DNA of 35,108 bases, taken from NCBI GenBank assembly GCA_003696955.1, contig RFGU01000235.1, positions 1 to 35,108 on the forward strand, written 5' to 3'. Of the stretch, positions 8,924 to 17,428 are shown piece after piece (position 1 is the first letter of the stretch; each line of letters opens with the position of its first letter). Made by a program: the position numbers and the translations under genes. Origin of the DNA: Deltaproteobacteria bacterium. Lineage in GTDB: Bacteria > Myxococcota_A > Polyangia > Nannocystales > Nannocystaceae. The notes beneath the pieces are model-generated. The model worked only from the letters and a program-made list of their open reading frames with translations. It did not search any database and was not told the origin of the DNA.

Positions 8924-11900
8924 GAGGCCACCTCCGCAGCGACGGTACGCAATCCGGTCCTCGCATAGCCGATGCGAACGCGTAGGTCGAGGTGCTCGTC
9001 CGACAGGACGAACGTAGCCAAGTCGAGCAGGCGCGCAGACGAGGAGGGCACGGCGTTGCGGACGATCTCGGCGACCACGGGGCGGGGGTCGCCGGCGAGC
9101 ACCGTGGCGATACGGTCCTCGGCCGCCCGCAGGGTTCGCAACAGCACGGCGGGCGCATCGGCGCGGTGACGCTGGAGGAAGTCGGCGGCGGCCTCCAGGG
9201 TGGACTCCCCGATGGAGATGCCCTCCATGCGCTCGGACCACGCAGGGACGAGGGCTTCGACCTCGGGCGTTGGCTCGGGGACTGGGCGGGGCCCCAAGCG
9301 CGCGACCGCGTGGACGAGGGCGCCAATCTCCGGGGCCGCCTCGGCCTCGGGGGCCAGCCCCGCCACCGCCGACCGGAACAGGGCACGGGCGAGGCGGGCG
9401 CGGGCCCACGGCACGAACGGAGCCGATGCGATGCGGCGTCCCACCACGAGGATCGGATGGTCATCGAGGCGCACCTCGGCGAGATCCGGTGGTTGCTCGC
9501 GCACGTACATCGGAGGGAGGGCGACGCCCATGGTTCGCGCGAGCGCTTGGGCGACGAGGACGGCGGGCGCCCCCTCGGGCATCAAGGCCCCCGACGGCGC
9601 ATCTCCCGGGGAGCCCCCTTCGACGGACCGGGCCACGTCGCGCAGCAGGTCCAACAGAAACGCTCCCTCGAGGTCGCCACCTACGAGATCGATGAGATCG
9701 CCGTCGATGGGATTGGGAAGGGGAAGGGGATCCGGGGCGAGGGCGTCGGCCCGCGCCTGCGGCGGCAGGGCCTCCGGGTCGATGGCTTCGAGCAGTGCGG
9801 TGGCCACGAGGACGCCGTCGTCCAGGTCCAGGAGTTGGTAGAGGCGCACGAAGGCTCGGAGCACCTCGGGTGAGAGGCCGAGGCCGTCCTCGGTCGCGCG
9901 GGAGACACCGCCACGCAGGGCGGCGCGATGCTGGATCAGACTCGTCAGGGCGGCCGCCCGCGCCTCGTCCGGGCGGTCGAGGTTCGACAGGGCCCCATAC
10001 AGCTCTTCGACGAGTTCGAGGTCCGTCGGACGCTGCAACAGCAGTTGCTGCATGATCTCGGCCGCTGCCTCCGGGCGACCGAGTCCCTCCCCGTAGGCCG
10101 TGGCGAGCGCGCGCAGGTGGGCGAGACGGGCGGGGCCGTCCTCCACTTCCACCAGGCGCTCGAGCACGGCCACCGTACGCGTTGCATCGCCTTCCGCCTC
10201 GGCCAGGGCCAAGGCTCGTTCCAGCACCTCGCGGCTCCGGTAGCCCGCATCCGCAGCGGCCACCAGGTGGTCGATCGCCATCGCGGCATCTCCGGCCTCG
10301 GTCCACGCTTGCGCGGCGAGGAAATGCAACGCCGCCCTGCGTTCCGGGGAGGACTCGGCCGCGATGGCCGCCTCGAGGCGCCCCGTCGCGTCTCTCCAAC
10401 GCCCGAGGCGCGCGAGCGCGTGGGCGAAATGGGCCAAGACCGCGGCGTCGGGTTCGACGGCGGCCGTCCCCCGTTCGAGAAGCTCCGCTGCCAACTTCGG
10501 TCCCACGAAGAGGGAAGCAAGGTTGGCCACGACCTTGAGATCGGCGCAGGTCAGACGGCCGTCGTCCATCAGGTGATCGAGCCGCGCGCGCAGGGCCGGC
10601 CCCACCGCCGGCACGGGCACGACCGTACCGGCGGCCGAAAGGCGCAAGAGACCACGCACCGGCTCCTCCGCACCCGGTGCGGTCGTCATGGCGGCCGCCA
10701 GGCGCTCGCCCGCGGCCTGGACGGCCTCGGTCGAGTCGTCGCGCATGAGCACTTCGGCCGCGCGGCAAAGCGTGCGCGCCTTCGTCTCGGGCGTGCGAGT
10801 GTGCTCGGCGGCGGCATCGAGCCGGGCCACGGCACGGGCACGTGCCTTCGGATCGTCGGAACGGGCGTCGAGCCGGGCGAGCAGCCATAGGGCCGGAAGG
10901 AAGTCGGGGACTTCGGCCAAGGCCTTCTCGGCCAAGGTGCGTGCGACGTCGAACCGCCGTAGGTGCTCGGCACGTTCGGCCGCCATCACGGCCCTCGCCG
11001 CCCGGATGGCTTTCGCATCTTCGCCCGATGCCTTGGGCTCGACGACCATCGCAGGCTGTCCCCGCGCCGCCTTGATCCTGCGTCGGCCTCGCAGGGCGAG
11101 GGCGTGCCCGGGCTCCGCGTCGAGCACCCGGGCGTACGCATCGTCGGCCCCTTCGAGGTTGCCAGCCGCCTCGTCGGCTCGGCCGGCGCGGTACCACAGG
11201 GCGAGGCGGGCAGGGTGGGCGGGGGTGGCCTCGAGCGCTCCGGCGACGTGACGCAGGGCTTCCGCCTGGCGCCCGAATCTTCGGGCGTGGCGGGCCGCGC
11301 GGGAAAGGCGCGCCCATGTCACGTAGTCGTCCGGACGGTCCCGAGCGGCCTCGGCCAGATATTGCACGGCCGAGACCGGCCGCTTGGTCAACTCGGCGAG
11401 CTGCAGCGCGAGGGCCCGACGCTCCGCCGGACTACGTGCAGCCGAAAGACCGCCTTCGGCAAAGGTCTGGAGTTCGCGCGTCCGCCCGAGGCGCTCGTAC
11501 ATTTGGAGCAACTGGACGCGTGCGACCCCGAGGTCGGGCCACAGGTCGAGGGCTCGGACGAGGTCGCCTACGGCGGCATTGGGATCGACGTCCGCTCGGA
11601 TCCGTGCGTGCGCGCTGCGATGCAGCAACAGGGCCCGGGTCTTGGGCCCCTGCACCGCCGTTGCGTGGCGCTCCAGCAGATCGATGAGGACGTCCGTGCG
11701 GTCGAGCCGTGCCGCAAGTCCTTCGGCGGCGTGGAAGGCGGCGAGGTGGCGCGTGTGACTGTCGAGCAGGTGGAGGAGTTCATCGAGGGCATCCGCCGGC
11801 CGGCCGAGTCGCTCCGCGAGGATCCGTGCGATCTCCATCCGGAGGGCGATGCGTCGCGGGCGGTCCCCCGTGTAGAGGAGCTGCTTGCGCAACACCTCCA

Positions 11901-13656
11901 CCAGGCCGGCATCGTCGCCACTCGTGCGAAGGACGTCCGCCAGGGCGGCCAGGCTCGGACCGTGGTCGTCGACCAGCTCGACGGCCTCCTCGAAGGCGGC
12001 CCGTGCTCCGTCGATGTCGCCGAGTTCCAGACGCAACTCCCCGACCCGGTGGAGCAGCTTGGCCTTGCGGGCCGGGCGGAGGGTCAGGCGGATCTCCTGC
12101 TCGGTGATCTTGACGAGTTGGTCCGTGCGTCCTGCCCGGGCGAGGAGGCGGGCGAGGCGCTGCAGCGCCGGAAGGTGCTCGGGTACGCGTTTGAGCAAGG
12201 CCACGTGCAGTGCGATGGCCTCGTCCGCATCGCCCGCACTGTCGGCGAGCTGTCCGAGGATCGACAGGATGTGTACGGCCCGAGACGCGCTGGCCCCTTC
12301 GAGTTCCTCGCGAAAGAAAGCGCGAAGATCGTCGAGCCGGCCGAGTTCGTAGAGGACGCGCTCGAGCCGATCGCGTGCGGGGCGGAAGGCGGGGCGAAGT
12401 TCGAGGGCGGCCAGGAAGGCTCGCCGTGCCGCTTCCGGCTCGTCGAGGCGGTCGGCCAGGATCTCGCCGACGTGGACGTGGAGATCCGCGCGTTCGGTCG
12501 CCGTGCGCGCCGCGGCCTCGGCCGTGGCGAGTTCGAGGCGCAGGATCTCGAGGTACTGCCCCCACATCCCACGGGCGCCGAGGTGTCGCCGTGCAAGTTC
12601 GGCCGCCGGGAGGTTGGTCGGATCGAGCTGGAGTGCCCGGCGTACCGCTGCGATGGACTCGGGGATCCGATCGAGGTGTTGCAGTGCAATCTGTGCGGCA
12701 CGCAGGTAGGCCTGGGAGCGCAACGCGGCGTCTCGTCCCCCCAACGGGCGCAGAACGGCCAGGGCCGCCTCGAACGCCCAATCGGCCCGTCCCGCTGCAG
12801 GGGCCGTCTCCTCGACGGCGCGCCAGAGCGCGAGGACTTCCGGGGCGGATCGGGCTGCCGTGCGCAAGAGGGCCGCCGCTGCCGCCGCGTCCTGTTGCGC
12901 CCGAAACTCCGAGCCCGCTCGCGCGAGCGCGACGGTACGCCGAATCCCGGGGTGTCGCGCCCACAACTCCGTCGCCCGCAACAGGAGGTCGGCGTCCCCC
13001 ATGGCGTCGGCCACGCGGAACATGTCCTCGACCAGAAGCGGCGACGGTCCGGCGGCTTCGAGTGCCGACAGCAGCAGGTCGCCCGCCAGTCGAGCGTCGC
13101 CGCCACGACGGGTTTCCAGCAGGGCCATCTCGTGCAGCAGTGCCGCGACCCGACCGGGATCCTGTACGATGTCCGCCTGGCGGGCCAGCGACGCCGCGTA
13201 GCTCGCAAGGTCGCCGCCAACGAGGGCGATCCGTTCGAGGGAACGCGCGATGGCCAAGTCCTCCGGGGTTGCCGCGAGGGCCGCCTCGTAGCACTGACGC
13301 GCGGCCGCCAGGTCACGGAAATGACGCTCGACGATGCGTCCGCGTTCGCGATAGAGCGCCGCCGCCTCTCGGGGATGGCGCGTCGCCCGGATCTCGCGGT
13401 CGAGGGTGGCCACGAGCCCACGGACGTTGCCCTTGGCCTCGTCGATGCGTTCGAGCAGTCGGATCGCCGGACGCAGGTCGGGCAGGGCCTCGAGGGCGTG
13501 GCGCAGGTAGGCCTCGGCGCGGGACACGTCCCCGGCCGCCAGGTACCAACGACCCAGCGTCAAGGCGAGCACCGCACGCAGCTGGAGCGCGTCGTCGGGC
13601 GCCGCCCGGAGGGCCTCTTCCAGCTCGCGAAGCGGCATCGGGCGTGCCGCAGTCAT
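8920..13656 (-). CDS. giant tetratricopeptide-repeat protein (proximal of pair)
   Basis: This 1578-residue TPR protein has no export signal. Helical repeats fill residues from about 15 to 1250, e.g. AEAYLRHALEALPDLRPAIR and ARAAFEEAVELVDDHGPSL. The tail (about 1330-1570) is a different module with HPILVVGRRI, WARARLARALF, EDRIATVLAGDP and LDLATFVLSDEHLDLRV, shared in degenerate form with the downstream TPR protein. My recollection is that Myxococcota TPR proteins often carry such a tail. ATG 13656 begins where the protein-like sequence starts; a GGGGG stretch lies immediately upstream and TAAGAT lies 8 bases upstream, so the leader may be very short. ATG 13638 is an alternative. The stop overlaps the next gene's GTG. 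Likely role: multi-protein scaffold; specificity unknown. Confidence 0.85.
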   Translation of the reverse strand: MTAARPMPLRELEEALRAAPDDALQLRAVLALTLGRWYLAAGDVSRAEAYLRHALEALPDLRPAIRLLERIDEAKGNVRGLVATLDREIRATRHPREAAALYRERGRIVERHFRDLAAARQCYEAALAATPEDLAIARSLERIALVGGDLASYAASLARQADIVQDPGRVAALLHEMALLETRRGGDARLAGDLLLSALEAAGPSPLLVEDMFRVADAMGDADLLLRATELWARHPGIRRTVALARAGSEFRAQQDAAAAAALLRTAARSAPEVLALWRAVEETAPAAGRADWAFEAALAVLRPLGGRDAALRSQAYLRAAQIALQHLDRIPESIAAVRRALQLDPTNLPAAELARRHLGARGMWGQYLEILRLELATAEAAARTATERADLHVHVGEILADRLDEPEAARRAFLAALELRPAFRPARDRLERVLYELGRLDDLRAFFREELEGASASRAVHILSILGQLADSAGDADEAIALHVALLKRVPEHLPALQRLARLLARAGRTDQLVKITEQEIRLTLRPARKAKLLHRVGELRLELGDIDGARAAFEEAVELVDDHGPSLAALADVLRTSGDDAGLVEVLRKQLLYTGDRPRRIALRMEIARILAERLGRPADALDELLHLLDSHTRHLAAFHAAEGLAARLDRTDVLIDLLERHATAVQGPKTRALLLHRSAHARIRADVDPNAAVGDLVRALDLWPDLGVARVQLLQMYERLGRTRELQTFAEGGLSAARSPAERRALALQLAELTKRPVSAVQYLAEAARDRPDDYVTWARLSRAARHARRFGRQAEALRHVAGALEATPAHPARLALWYRAGRADEAAGNLEGADDAYARVLDAEPGHALALRGRRRIKAARGQPAMVVEPKASGEDAKAIRAARAVMAAERAEHLRRFDVARTLAEKALAEVPDFLPALWLLARLDARSDDPKARARAVARLDAAAEHTRTPETKARTLCRAAEVLMRDDSTEAVQAAGERLAAAMTTAPGAEEPVRGLLRLSAAGTVVPVPAVGPALRARLDHLMDDGRLTCADLKVVANLASLFVGPKLAAELLERGTAAVEPDAAVLAHFAHALARLGRWRDATGRLEAAIAAESSPERRAALHFLAAQAWTEAGDAAMAIDHLVAAADAGYRSREVLERALALAEAEGDATRTVAVLERLVEVEDGPARLAHLRALATAYGEGLGRPEAAAEIMQQLLLQRPTDLELVEELYGALSNLDRPDEARAAALTSLIQHRAALRGGVSRATEDGLGLSPEVLRAFVRLYQLLDLDDGVLVATALLEAIDPEALPPQARADALAPDPLPLPNPIDGDLIDLVGGDLEGAFLLDLLRDVARSVEGGSPGDAPSGALMPEGAPAVLVAQALARTMGVALPPMYVREQPPDLAEVRLDDHPILVVGRRIASAPFVPWARARLARALFRSAVAGLAPEAEAAPEIGALVHAVARLGPRPVPEPTPEVEALVPAWSERMEGISIGESTLEAAADFLQRHRADAPAVLLRTLRAAEDRIATVLAGDPRPVVAEIVRNAVPSSSARLLDLATFVLSDEHLDLRVRIGYARTGLRTVAAEVAS

Positions 13657-13664
13657 GCCCCCGC

Positions 13665-13692
13665 ATCTTACACGACCGGCGGCGCGGTCGTG
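13665..13692 (-). promoter_or_regulatory. perfect inverted repeat plus -10-like hexamer before the proximal TPR gene
   Basis: CACGACCG (13671-13678) and CGGTCGTG (13685-13692) are perfect 8-bp arms with a 6-base spacer. On the minus strand the repeat is followed at once by TAAGAT (13665-13670), then 8 bases, then the ATG at 13656. This fits an operator immediately upstream of a -10 element for a second promoter inside the minus-strand block. It would also fold as an RNA hairpin in read-through transcripts from the upstream gene. No U-tract follows, so an intrinsic terminator is unlikely. No -35 consensus is obvious. Confidence 0.45.
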
Positions 13693-13708
13693 GGCCGTCC
13701 GAGGCCCG

Positions 13709-14371
13709 TCACCTACCGTCCCCCGCGAGCATCCGGGCATAGTCCTCGATGGCCAACGGGGCAGGAGACCTGCCCGCGGCTGCGTCCCGGGCCGCCAGCA
13801 ACTCGCAGATGAGTTCGAGGGTCTCGAACCGGCACGTCAGGGTGTGGAACGTGTCGGCCGGGACCGGCGGCAACTCCGCGAGCCGCGCCTCGATCCAGGC
13901 GGCGTCGGACGGGCCGTCGTCGGCGTCCGTTCGCAGATGGAAGGCGAGATCGAGGGGACGTCCAGGAGGGTGGCGCGGGTCGTCGGGGGATAGGTCGTCG
14001 GCGACGATGGCGGCGTAGGCCAGGTCCACGGGGGAGAAGTGACAGCACCGGGGTTCGAGCAACACGCGGATCCGGCGCGGATCCTTGCGATCGTCGAGGA
14101 CGTGCGCTCCGATCTCGGACGATACGACCTGCGAGAAGTAGGCGCCCGCCCCGGCGGCGAGCAGCGACAGGATCTCCGGACGGTCCTCGCCGCGGGCGAG
14201 TCCGAGGTAGTGGTCCACCACGGCGAGGGAGGTCGAGGTTCCGTCGAGTTCCATACCGACCGCCCGCTGGACTTGCTCGCGAAACACACGGGCAAGCTCC
14301 GACACGAAGGTCGAGGTCTCGTCGGTGCCGCCGTGGGACGATGCGTCGAACCGCGTTCTCGAGGTAGGCAC
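13709..14371 (-). CDS. conserved-looking hypothetical protein, 220 residues
   Basis: I do not recognise the family. The protein is soluble, acidic, and lacks a signal peptide, membrane segments or a catalytic motif I can name. Visible features are a mixed alpha/beta pattern, a Cys-Cys pair in EPRCCHFSP near the middle, an Asp/Pro-rich loop (DDLSPDDPRHPPG) and an amphipathic C-terminal helix. GTG 14371 is supported by the purine-rich AAGG/AGG sequence a few bases upstream. That ribosome site and the start lie inside a perfect inverted repeat. The gene ends 52 bases before the proximal TPR gene on the same strand, so the three probably form an operon, with this protein as a possible partner or regulator of the TPR proteins. 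Codon bias supports it as real. Confidence 0.7.
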   Translation of the reverse strand: MPTSRTRFDASSHGGTDETSTFVSELARVFREQVQRAVGMELDGTSTSLAVVDHYLGLARGEDRPEILSLLAAGAGAYFSQVVSSEIGAHVLDDRKDPRRIRVLLEPRCCHFSPVDLAYAAIVADDLSPDDPRHPPGRPLDLAFHLRTDADDGPSDAAWIEARLAELPPVPADTFHTLTCRFETLELICELLAARDAAAGRSPAPLAIEDYARMLAGDGR

Positions 14372-14382
14372 GTCGCCTACCT
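14362..14382 (-). promoter_or_regulatory. inverted repeat that would sequester the ribosome site and start codon of the 220-residue gene
   Basis: AGGTAGGC (14362-14369) and GCCTACCT (14375-14382) are perfect 8-bp arms with a 5-base spacer. In the minus-strand transcript the first arm is the AGGTAGG ribosome-binding region, the loop is GACGT, and the second arm begins with the last G of the GTG start and covers codons 2-4. Folding would hide the initiation site. The same dyad could be a protein operator on DNA, because it sits in the divergent promoter region next to a -35-like TTTACA for the plus strand. Confidence 0.55.
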
Positions 14383-14411
14383 TTACACGCAGGCCGGCGC
14401 GGCGCTAACCT
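14382..14411 (+). promoter_or_regulatory. possible promoter for the CpXC/HEAT gene cluster
   Basis: TTTACA at 14382-14387 (one mismatch from the sigma-70 -35 consensus) and TAACCT at 14406-14411 are separated by 18 bases. The predicted transcription start would lie about a dozen bases before the ATG at 14431. The -35 box touches the inverted repeat at 14362-14382, so one regulator could control both directions. Assigned by eye only. Confidence 0.35.
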
Positions 14412-14430
14412 GAGGGGGCCCTTCCCGCCC

Positions 14431-16671
14431 ATGAGCGACGTCCTCCACGCCGTGCGCGTACCCTACGCGTGCGCTTGCGGTGCGACCTTTCCGGTTCGTA
14501 GGATCGTGGCGATCGGTGCATCTTCGCCCGAGGAAGCTGCGGCATGGGCGCAATCCGAGGGGACGGTCGAGGGGACGTGTCCGGCGTGCGCGGCGCCCGC
14601 GTTCGCCGTCGGGCCCCTCTACGTGGCGACCGAGGACCGGTTGTACCGGATCGTCTCCCGCGACCACGCCTGCACGCCGGAGGATCCAGGAGAACTTCGG
14701 GCGGTGCTCGAGGCGGCCGGTGCGACGGATGATTGGATCATCGAAACCCGGACCGCCCGCCTCGAGAACTTCGTCGCGGTCCCCGAGGCGAACGCCGAGC
14801 CCCGCGCCGGGGGCGTCCGGCGGGCCTCCGCGCGTCGGCCCGACGGAGAGCCGACCCGGGTTCGCGCCGCTCCGTCGCCCGCCGACGACCTCACGGACTC
14901 CCTCGCAGAGGAGGGGGAGACCGTTCGTGCCAACGTCAGCTCGCCGTCCATCGAGACCGTCGTCGTGGACAGCGGCCCCGTCGAGGTGGACTCCTCCGCG
15001 TCGCTGCGCGCCGAGATCGTCGCTCGTGCCGGCGATGGGCTCGGCGCCCACGTGGGCGATCTGCGCGAGCTCGATGGCCGGGTCCGGGTCGTGGTGCGCG
15101 GGGCCTCGGCCGACAAATGGTCGAAGGCCGAGCTTTCGGCCTACCCGGTGCACCTGCGCTCCTACGGCTATCCGCTCTACGGTCTACGGGTCGTCGGCCG
15201 AGCCGCCGGGCAGGTGGGGTGCATCGATGCCGTCGTGGATCCGGGTGAGCCCGTGGCGACGGACATCGCCCGGGTGCTCTCCCAGGGCGTGCGCTTCCAA
15301 CTCGTGGTGCTCGGTGGCGGGGAGTTCCGGCGAGAACTCGAGGCCCCGGGCTTCGAGCGCAACGCCGTCACGTGCCTCGAGTCGGCCCAGGCGCGCCTTG
15401 CGACCGAGGGACTCCCGCCGTCGCGCTTTCCCCGCGCCGTGGAGGAACTCGCCCGACACGATGCCGCCGCCCGACTCGATGCGGCCGCGTTGCCCCATCC
15501 GCTGCGGATCGATGCTCCCATCGAAACCCCGCGGCAGGCCTACGAGGCCCTCGAGCGTCTCGACCGCGCGGCGCGGCCGGAGCATGCGGCGAAGGTGCTC
15601 GAGGAGGCCGGGGTGGCCTACGCCGACTACGACGCGTGGCGCCGGCGGGTGCTCGAGGCCGCGACCGACTTCGGGATCGCCGCACCGCGGCGCTTCTGGC
15701 GTCGGATCACGGCCGCGGGCATCGCCGAAGATCTCGGCCAGTACGTCGAGCGCCTCGCGTGGGCCCGCGCGCGGCACATCGAGGACGGAACCTGCGACCT
15801 CGACGACCGGCAGCGGATCGAGGCGTGGCAGCGCATCTGGGATCTGTGCGAGCGCAAGGCCATCGAGCCACCGCCCGAGCTGCGGGCGGCCCTCGGCGTG
15901 TCGGTGGACGACGCGGCGGCGGACGCCCCCTCGGGCGACACGACGGCCGGCATCATCGCCCGCCGCGAGGACACCCACGCAAGGTGGCGCCGACGCCTGC
16001 TCGACCCGACCGAGCGACTTTCGGCGATCACGGAGGCGCTCTCGGGATCGAGCATCGACGACCGCACCTTGAGCGAGATCCTCGAGCAGCTCGACGCCCT
16101 CGCCCCGGACGAACTCCTGGCCGTGCTGCCGGAACTGCCCCGCCTGGGCAAGCGCGTGGTGCCGGGCCTCGTGGCACGGCTCGGCTCCACCCGTCGGGAG
16201 GTTCGGCAAGGGGCGGCCATCGCCCTCGGGGCCATCGGCGGCACCGAAGCCATCGCAGCCCTGGTGGACTACCTGCTACGCGAGCCCACCCGGGCCTGGA
16301 TCGATGCAGCCCGCGCCCTCGGCGCCCACGGCTCCGAGGCCCTCGACGTGTTGGCGCAGCGGATCCGACGCACGAAGGCGCGCAAGGACATCGAGCGCCT
16401 GGTGCGGGCCCTTGCGGAGATCGCGGTGGCCGATGCCGAGGTCTGCGAACGCCTCGAACGCCTGGCGCGGGATGCGGAGCGCAGCGAGGTGGCGCGGATC
16501 GCCCAGGCCGCGCTCGCACAGCGGTCCACGGTGCGCGAGGAAGGGCGTAGGATCCGGGGCGAGGCCCCGCTTTCCGAGGTGACCGTGGTGCGCGGGTTCT
16601 CGCGGCGCGTACACGAGGCCCTCTTCGTCCCCGAACTCGACCTCGACGAGGCGCTCTCCTTGGACAGCTAG
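14431..16671 (+). CDS. CpXC-domain protein with C-terminal HEAT-like repeats
   Basis: This is a 746-residue soluble protein. The N-terminus has paired cysteines (Cys14/Cys16 in YACACG, and Cys50/Cys53 in CPAC), the probable metal-binding site of a CpXC-type domain. About residues 125-185 are a charged linker. The middle (about 185-330) is alpha/beta, with strands such as LYGLRVVG and FQLVVLGG, and I do not recognise it. A helical region follows. About residues 555-700 are HEAT/Armadillo-like repeats (GKRVVPGLVARLGSTRREV, QGAAIALGAIGGTEAIAALV). HEAT repeats usually bind proteins, so an adaptor role is likely. It diverges from the TPR block across a 59-base gap and ends 7 bases before the phosphoesterase gene, whose AGGAG overlaps this stop. 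Exact function unknown. Confidence 0.75.
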   Translation: MSDVLHAVRVPYACACGATFPVRRIVAIGASSPEEAAAWAQSEGTVEGTCPACAAPAFAVGPLYVATEDRLYRIVSRDHACTPEDPGELRAVLEAAGATDDWIIETRTARLENFVAVPEANAEPRAGGVRRASARRPDGEPTRVRAAPSPADDLTDSLAEEGETVRANVSSPSIETVVVDSGPVEVDSSASLRAEIVARAGDGLGAHVGDLRELDGRVRVVVRGASADKWSKAELSAYPVHLRSYGYPLYGLRVVGRAAGQVGCIDAVVDPGEPVATDIARVLSQGVRFQLVVLGGGEFRRELEAPGFERNAVTCLESAQARLATEGLPPSRFPRAVEELARHDAAARLDAAALPHPLRIDAPIETPRQAYEALERLDRAARPEHAAKVLEEAGVAYADYDAWRRRVLEAATDFGIAAPRRFWRRITAAGIAEDLGQYVERLAWARARHIEDGTCDLDDRQRIEAWQRIWDLCERKAIEPPPELRAALGVSVDDAAADAPSGDTTAGIIARREDTHARWRRRLLDPTERLSAITEALSGSSIDDRTLSEILEQLDALAPDELLAVLPELPRLGKRVVPGLVARLGSTRREVRQGAAIALGAIGGTEAIAALVDYLLREPTRAWIDAARALGAHGSEALDVLAQRIRRTKARKDIERLVRALAEIAVADAEVCERLERLARDAERSEVARIAQAALAQRSTVREEGRRIRGEAPLSEVTVVRGFSRRVHEALFVPELDLDEALSLDS

Positions 16672-16678
16672 GAGCCCC

Positions 16679-17416
16679 ATGCGCTACGGCATCTTCAGCG
16701 ACACCCACGCAAACATCGACGCCCTCGAAGTGGTGTTGCGTGCCTTCGAGGCCCACGGGGTCGACACCCTGGTCTGCCTCGGGGACACCGTGGGCTACGG
16801 CGCGGTACCCGACGCGTGTTGCGACCTGGTGCGCAAGCATGCGTCGATTACGGTCCTCGGTAACCACGATGCCGCCGTGGCCGGCCGTATGGACTACAGC
16901 TACTACTACGACGCCGCACGCGAGGCCCTCGATCTGCACCGATCCATGATCTCCGACGCCAACCGGGCATGGCTCGAGGAACTGCCCTACAGCGCCCAGG
17001 GCGAGGGAGACGTGCTGTTCTGCCACGGGTCGCCGGTACGGTTCGAGGACTTCGAGTACATCGTGTCGGTGGATCAGGCCGAAGCATGTATCTCGGTGTG
17101 GGAACGGCTCGGGAAGGTGACCTTCATCGGCCACTCCCATCTGTGTCGGGCCTTCGCCGTGAGCCAAGAGCGCGCCCACGAAGTGGTGACCGAGTCGTTT
17201 CCGATCCGTCCGGGGTTTCGCTACGTCATCTCCGTGGGATCCGTGGGCCAGCCGCGGGACCAGGATCCGCGGGCGAGCTATACGATCTACGACACGGACA
17301 CCGAGACCTTCGAGTTCCATCGGATCGAGTACGACGTCGAGCGTGCGGCTCGTCGGATCTTCGCCATGCCCGGGTTGTCGGATGCCTTCGGGGCCCGGTT
17401 GCTCGCAGGCGTGTAG
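16679..17416 (+). CDS. calcineurin-like metallophosphoesterase
   Basis: This 245-residue cytoplasmic enzyme contains the full dinuclear metal signature: SDTHAN (Asp8, His10), LGDTVGYG (Asp36), GNHD (Asn62, His63), CHGSP and GHSH. The order and compact size match small YfcE/MJ0936-type phosphodiesterases. The substrate cannot be read from sequence; cyclic nucleotides, dinucleotides or other phosphodiesters are possible. The start ATG has AGGAG 5 bases upstream, formed by the TAG stop of the previous gene plus following bases, which indicates co-translation with the CpXC/HEAT gene. The trpD start lies 12 bases downstream. This enzyme may serve the CpXC/HEAT protein, or the neighbourhood may simply be a housekeeping run. 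Confidence 0.92.
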   Translation: MRYGIFSDTHANIDALEVVLRAFEAHGVDTLVCLGDTVGYGAVPDACCDLVRKHASITVLGNHDAAVAGRMDYSYYYDAAREALDLHRSMISDANRAWLEELPYSAQGEGDVLFCHGSPVRFEDFEYIVSVDQAEACISVWERLGKVTFIGHSHLCRAFAVSQERAHEVVTESFPIRPGFRYVISVGSVGQPRDQDPRASYTIYDTDTETFEFHRIEYDVERAARRIFAMPGLSDAFGARLLAGV

Positions 17417-17428
17417 CAGGAGCACGGA

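Noticed and set aside
8924..9409. N-terminal extension of the distal TPR protein
   Set aside because: The extension is Pro/Arg/Gly-rich and reads the proximal TPR coding sequence in another frame. The GTGA overlap with GGAGG gives a better start.
10963..13812. 949-codon plus-strand open frame opposite the proximal TPR gene
   Set aside because: It is antisense to a clear TPR protein. Very high third-position GC removes stop codons from antisense frames, and its translation has no recognisable domain.
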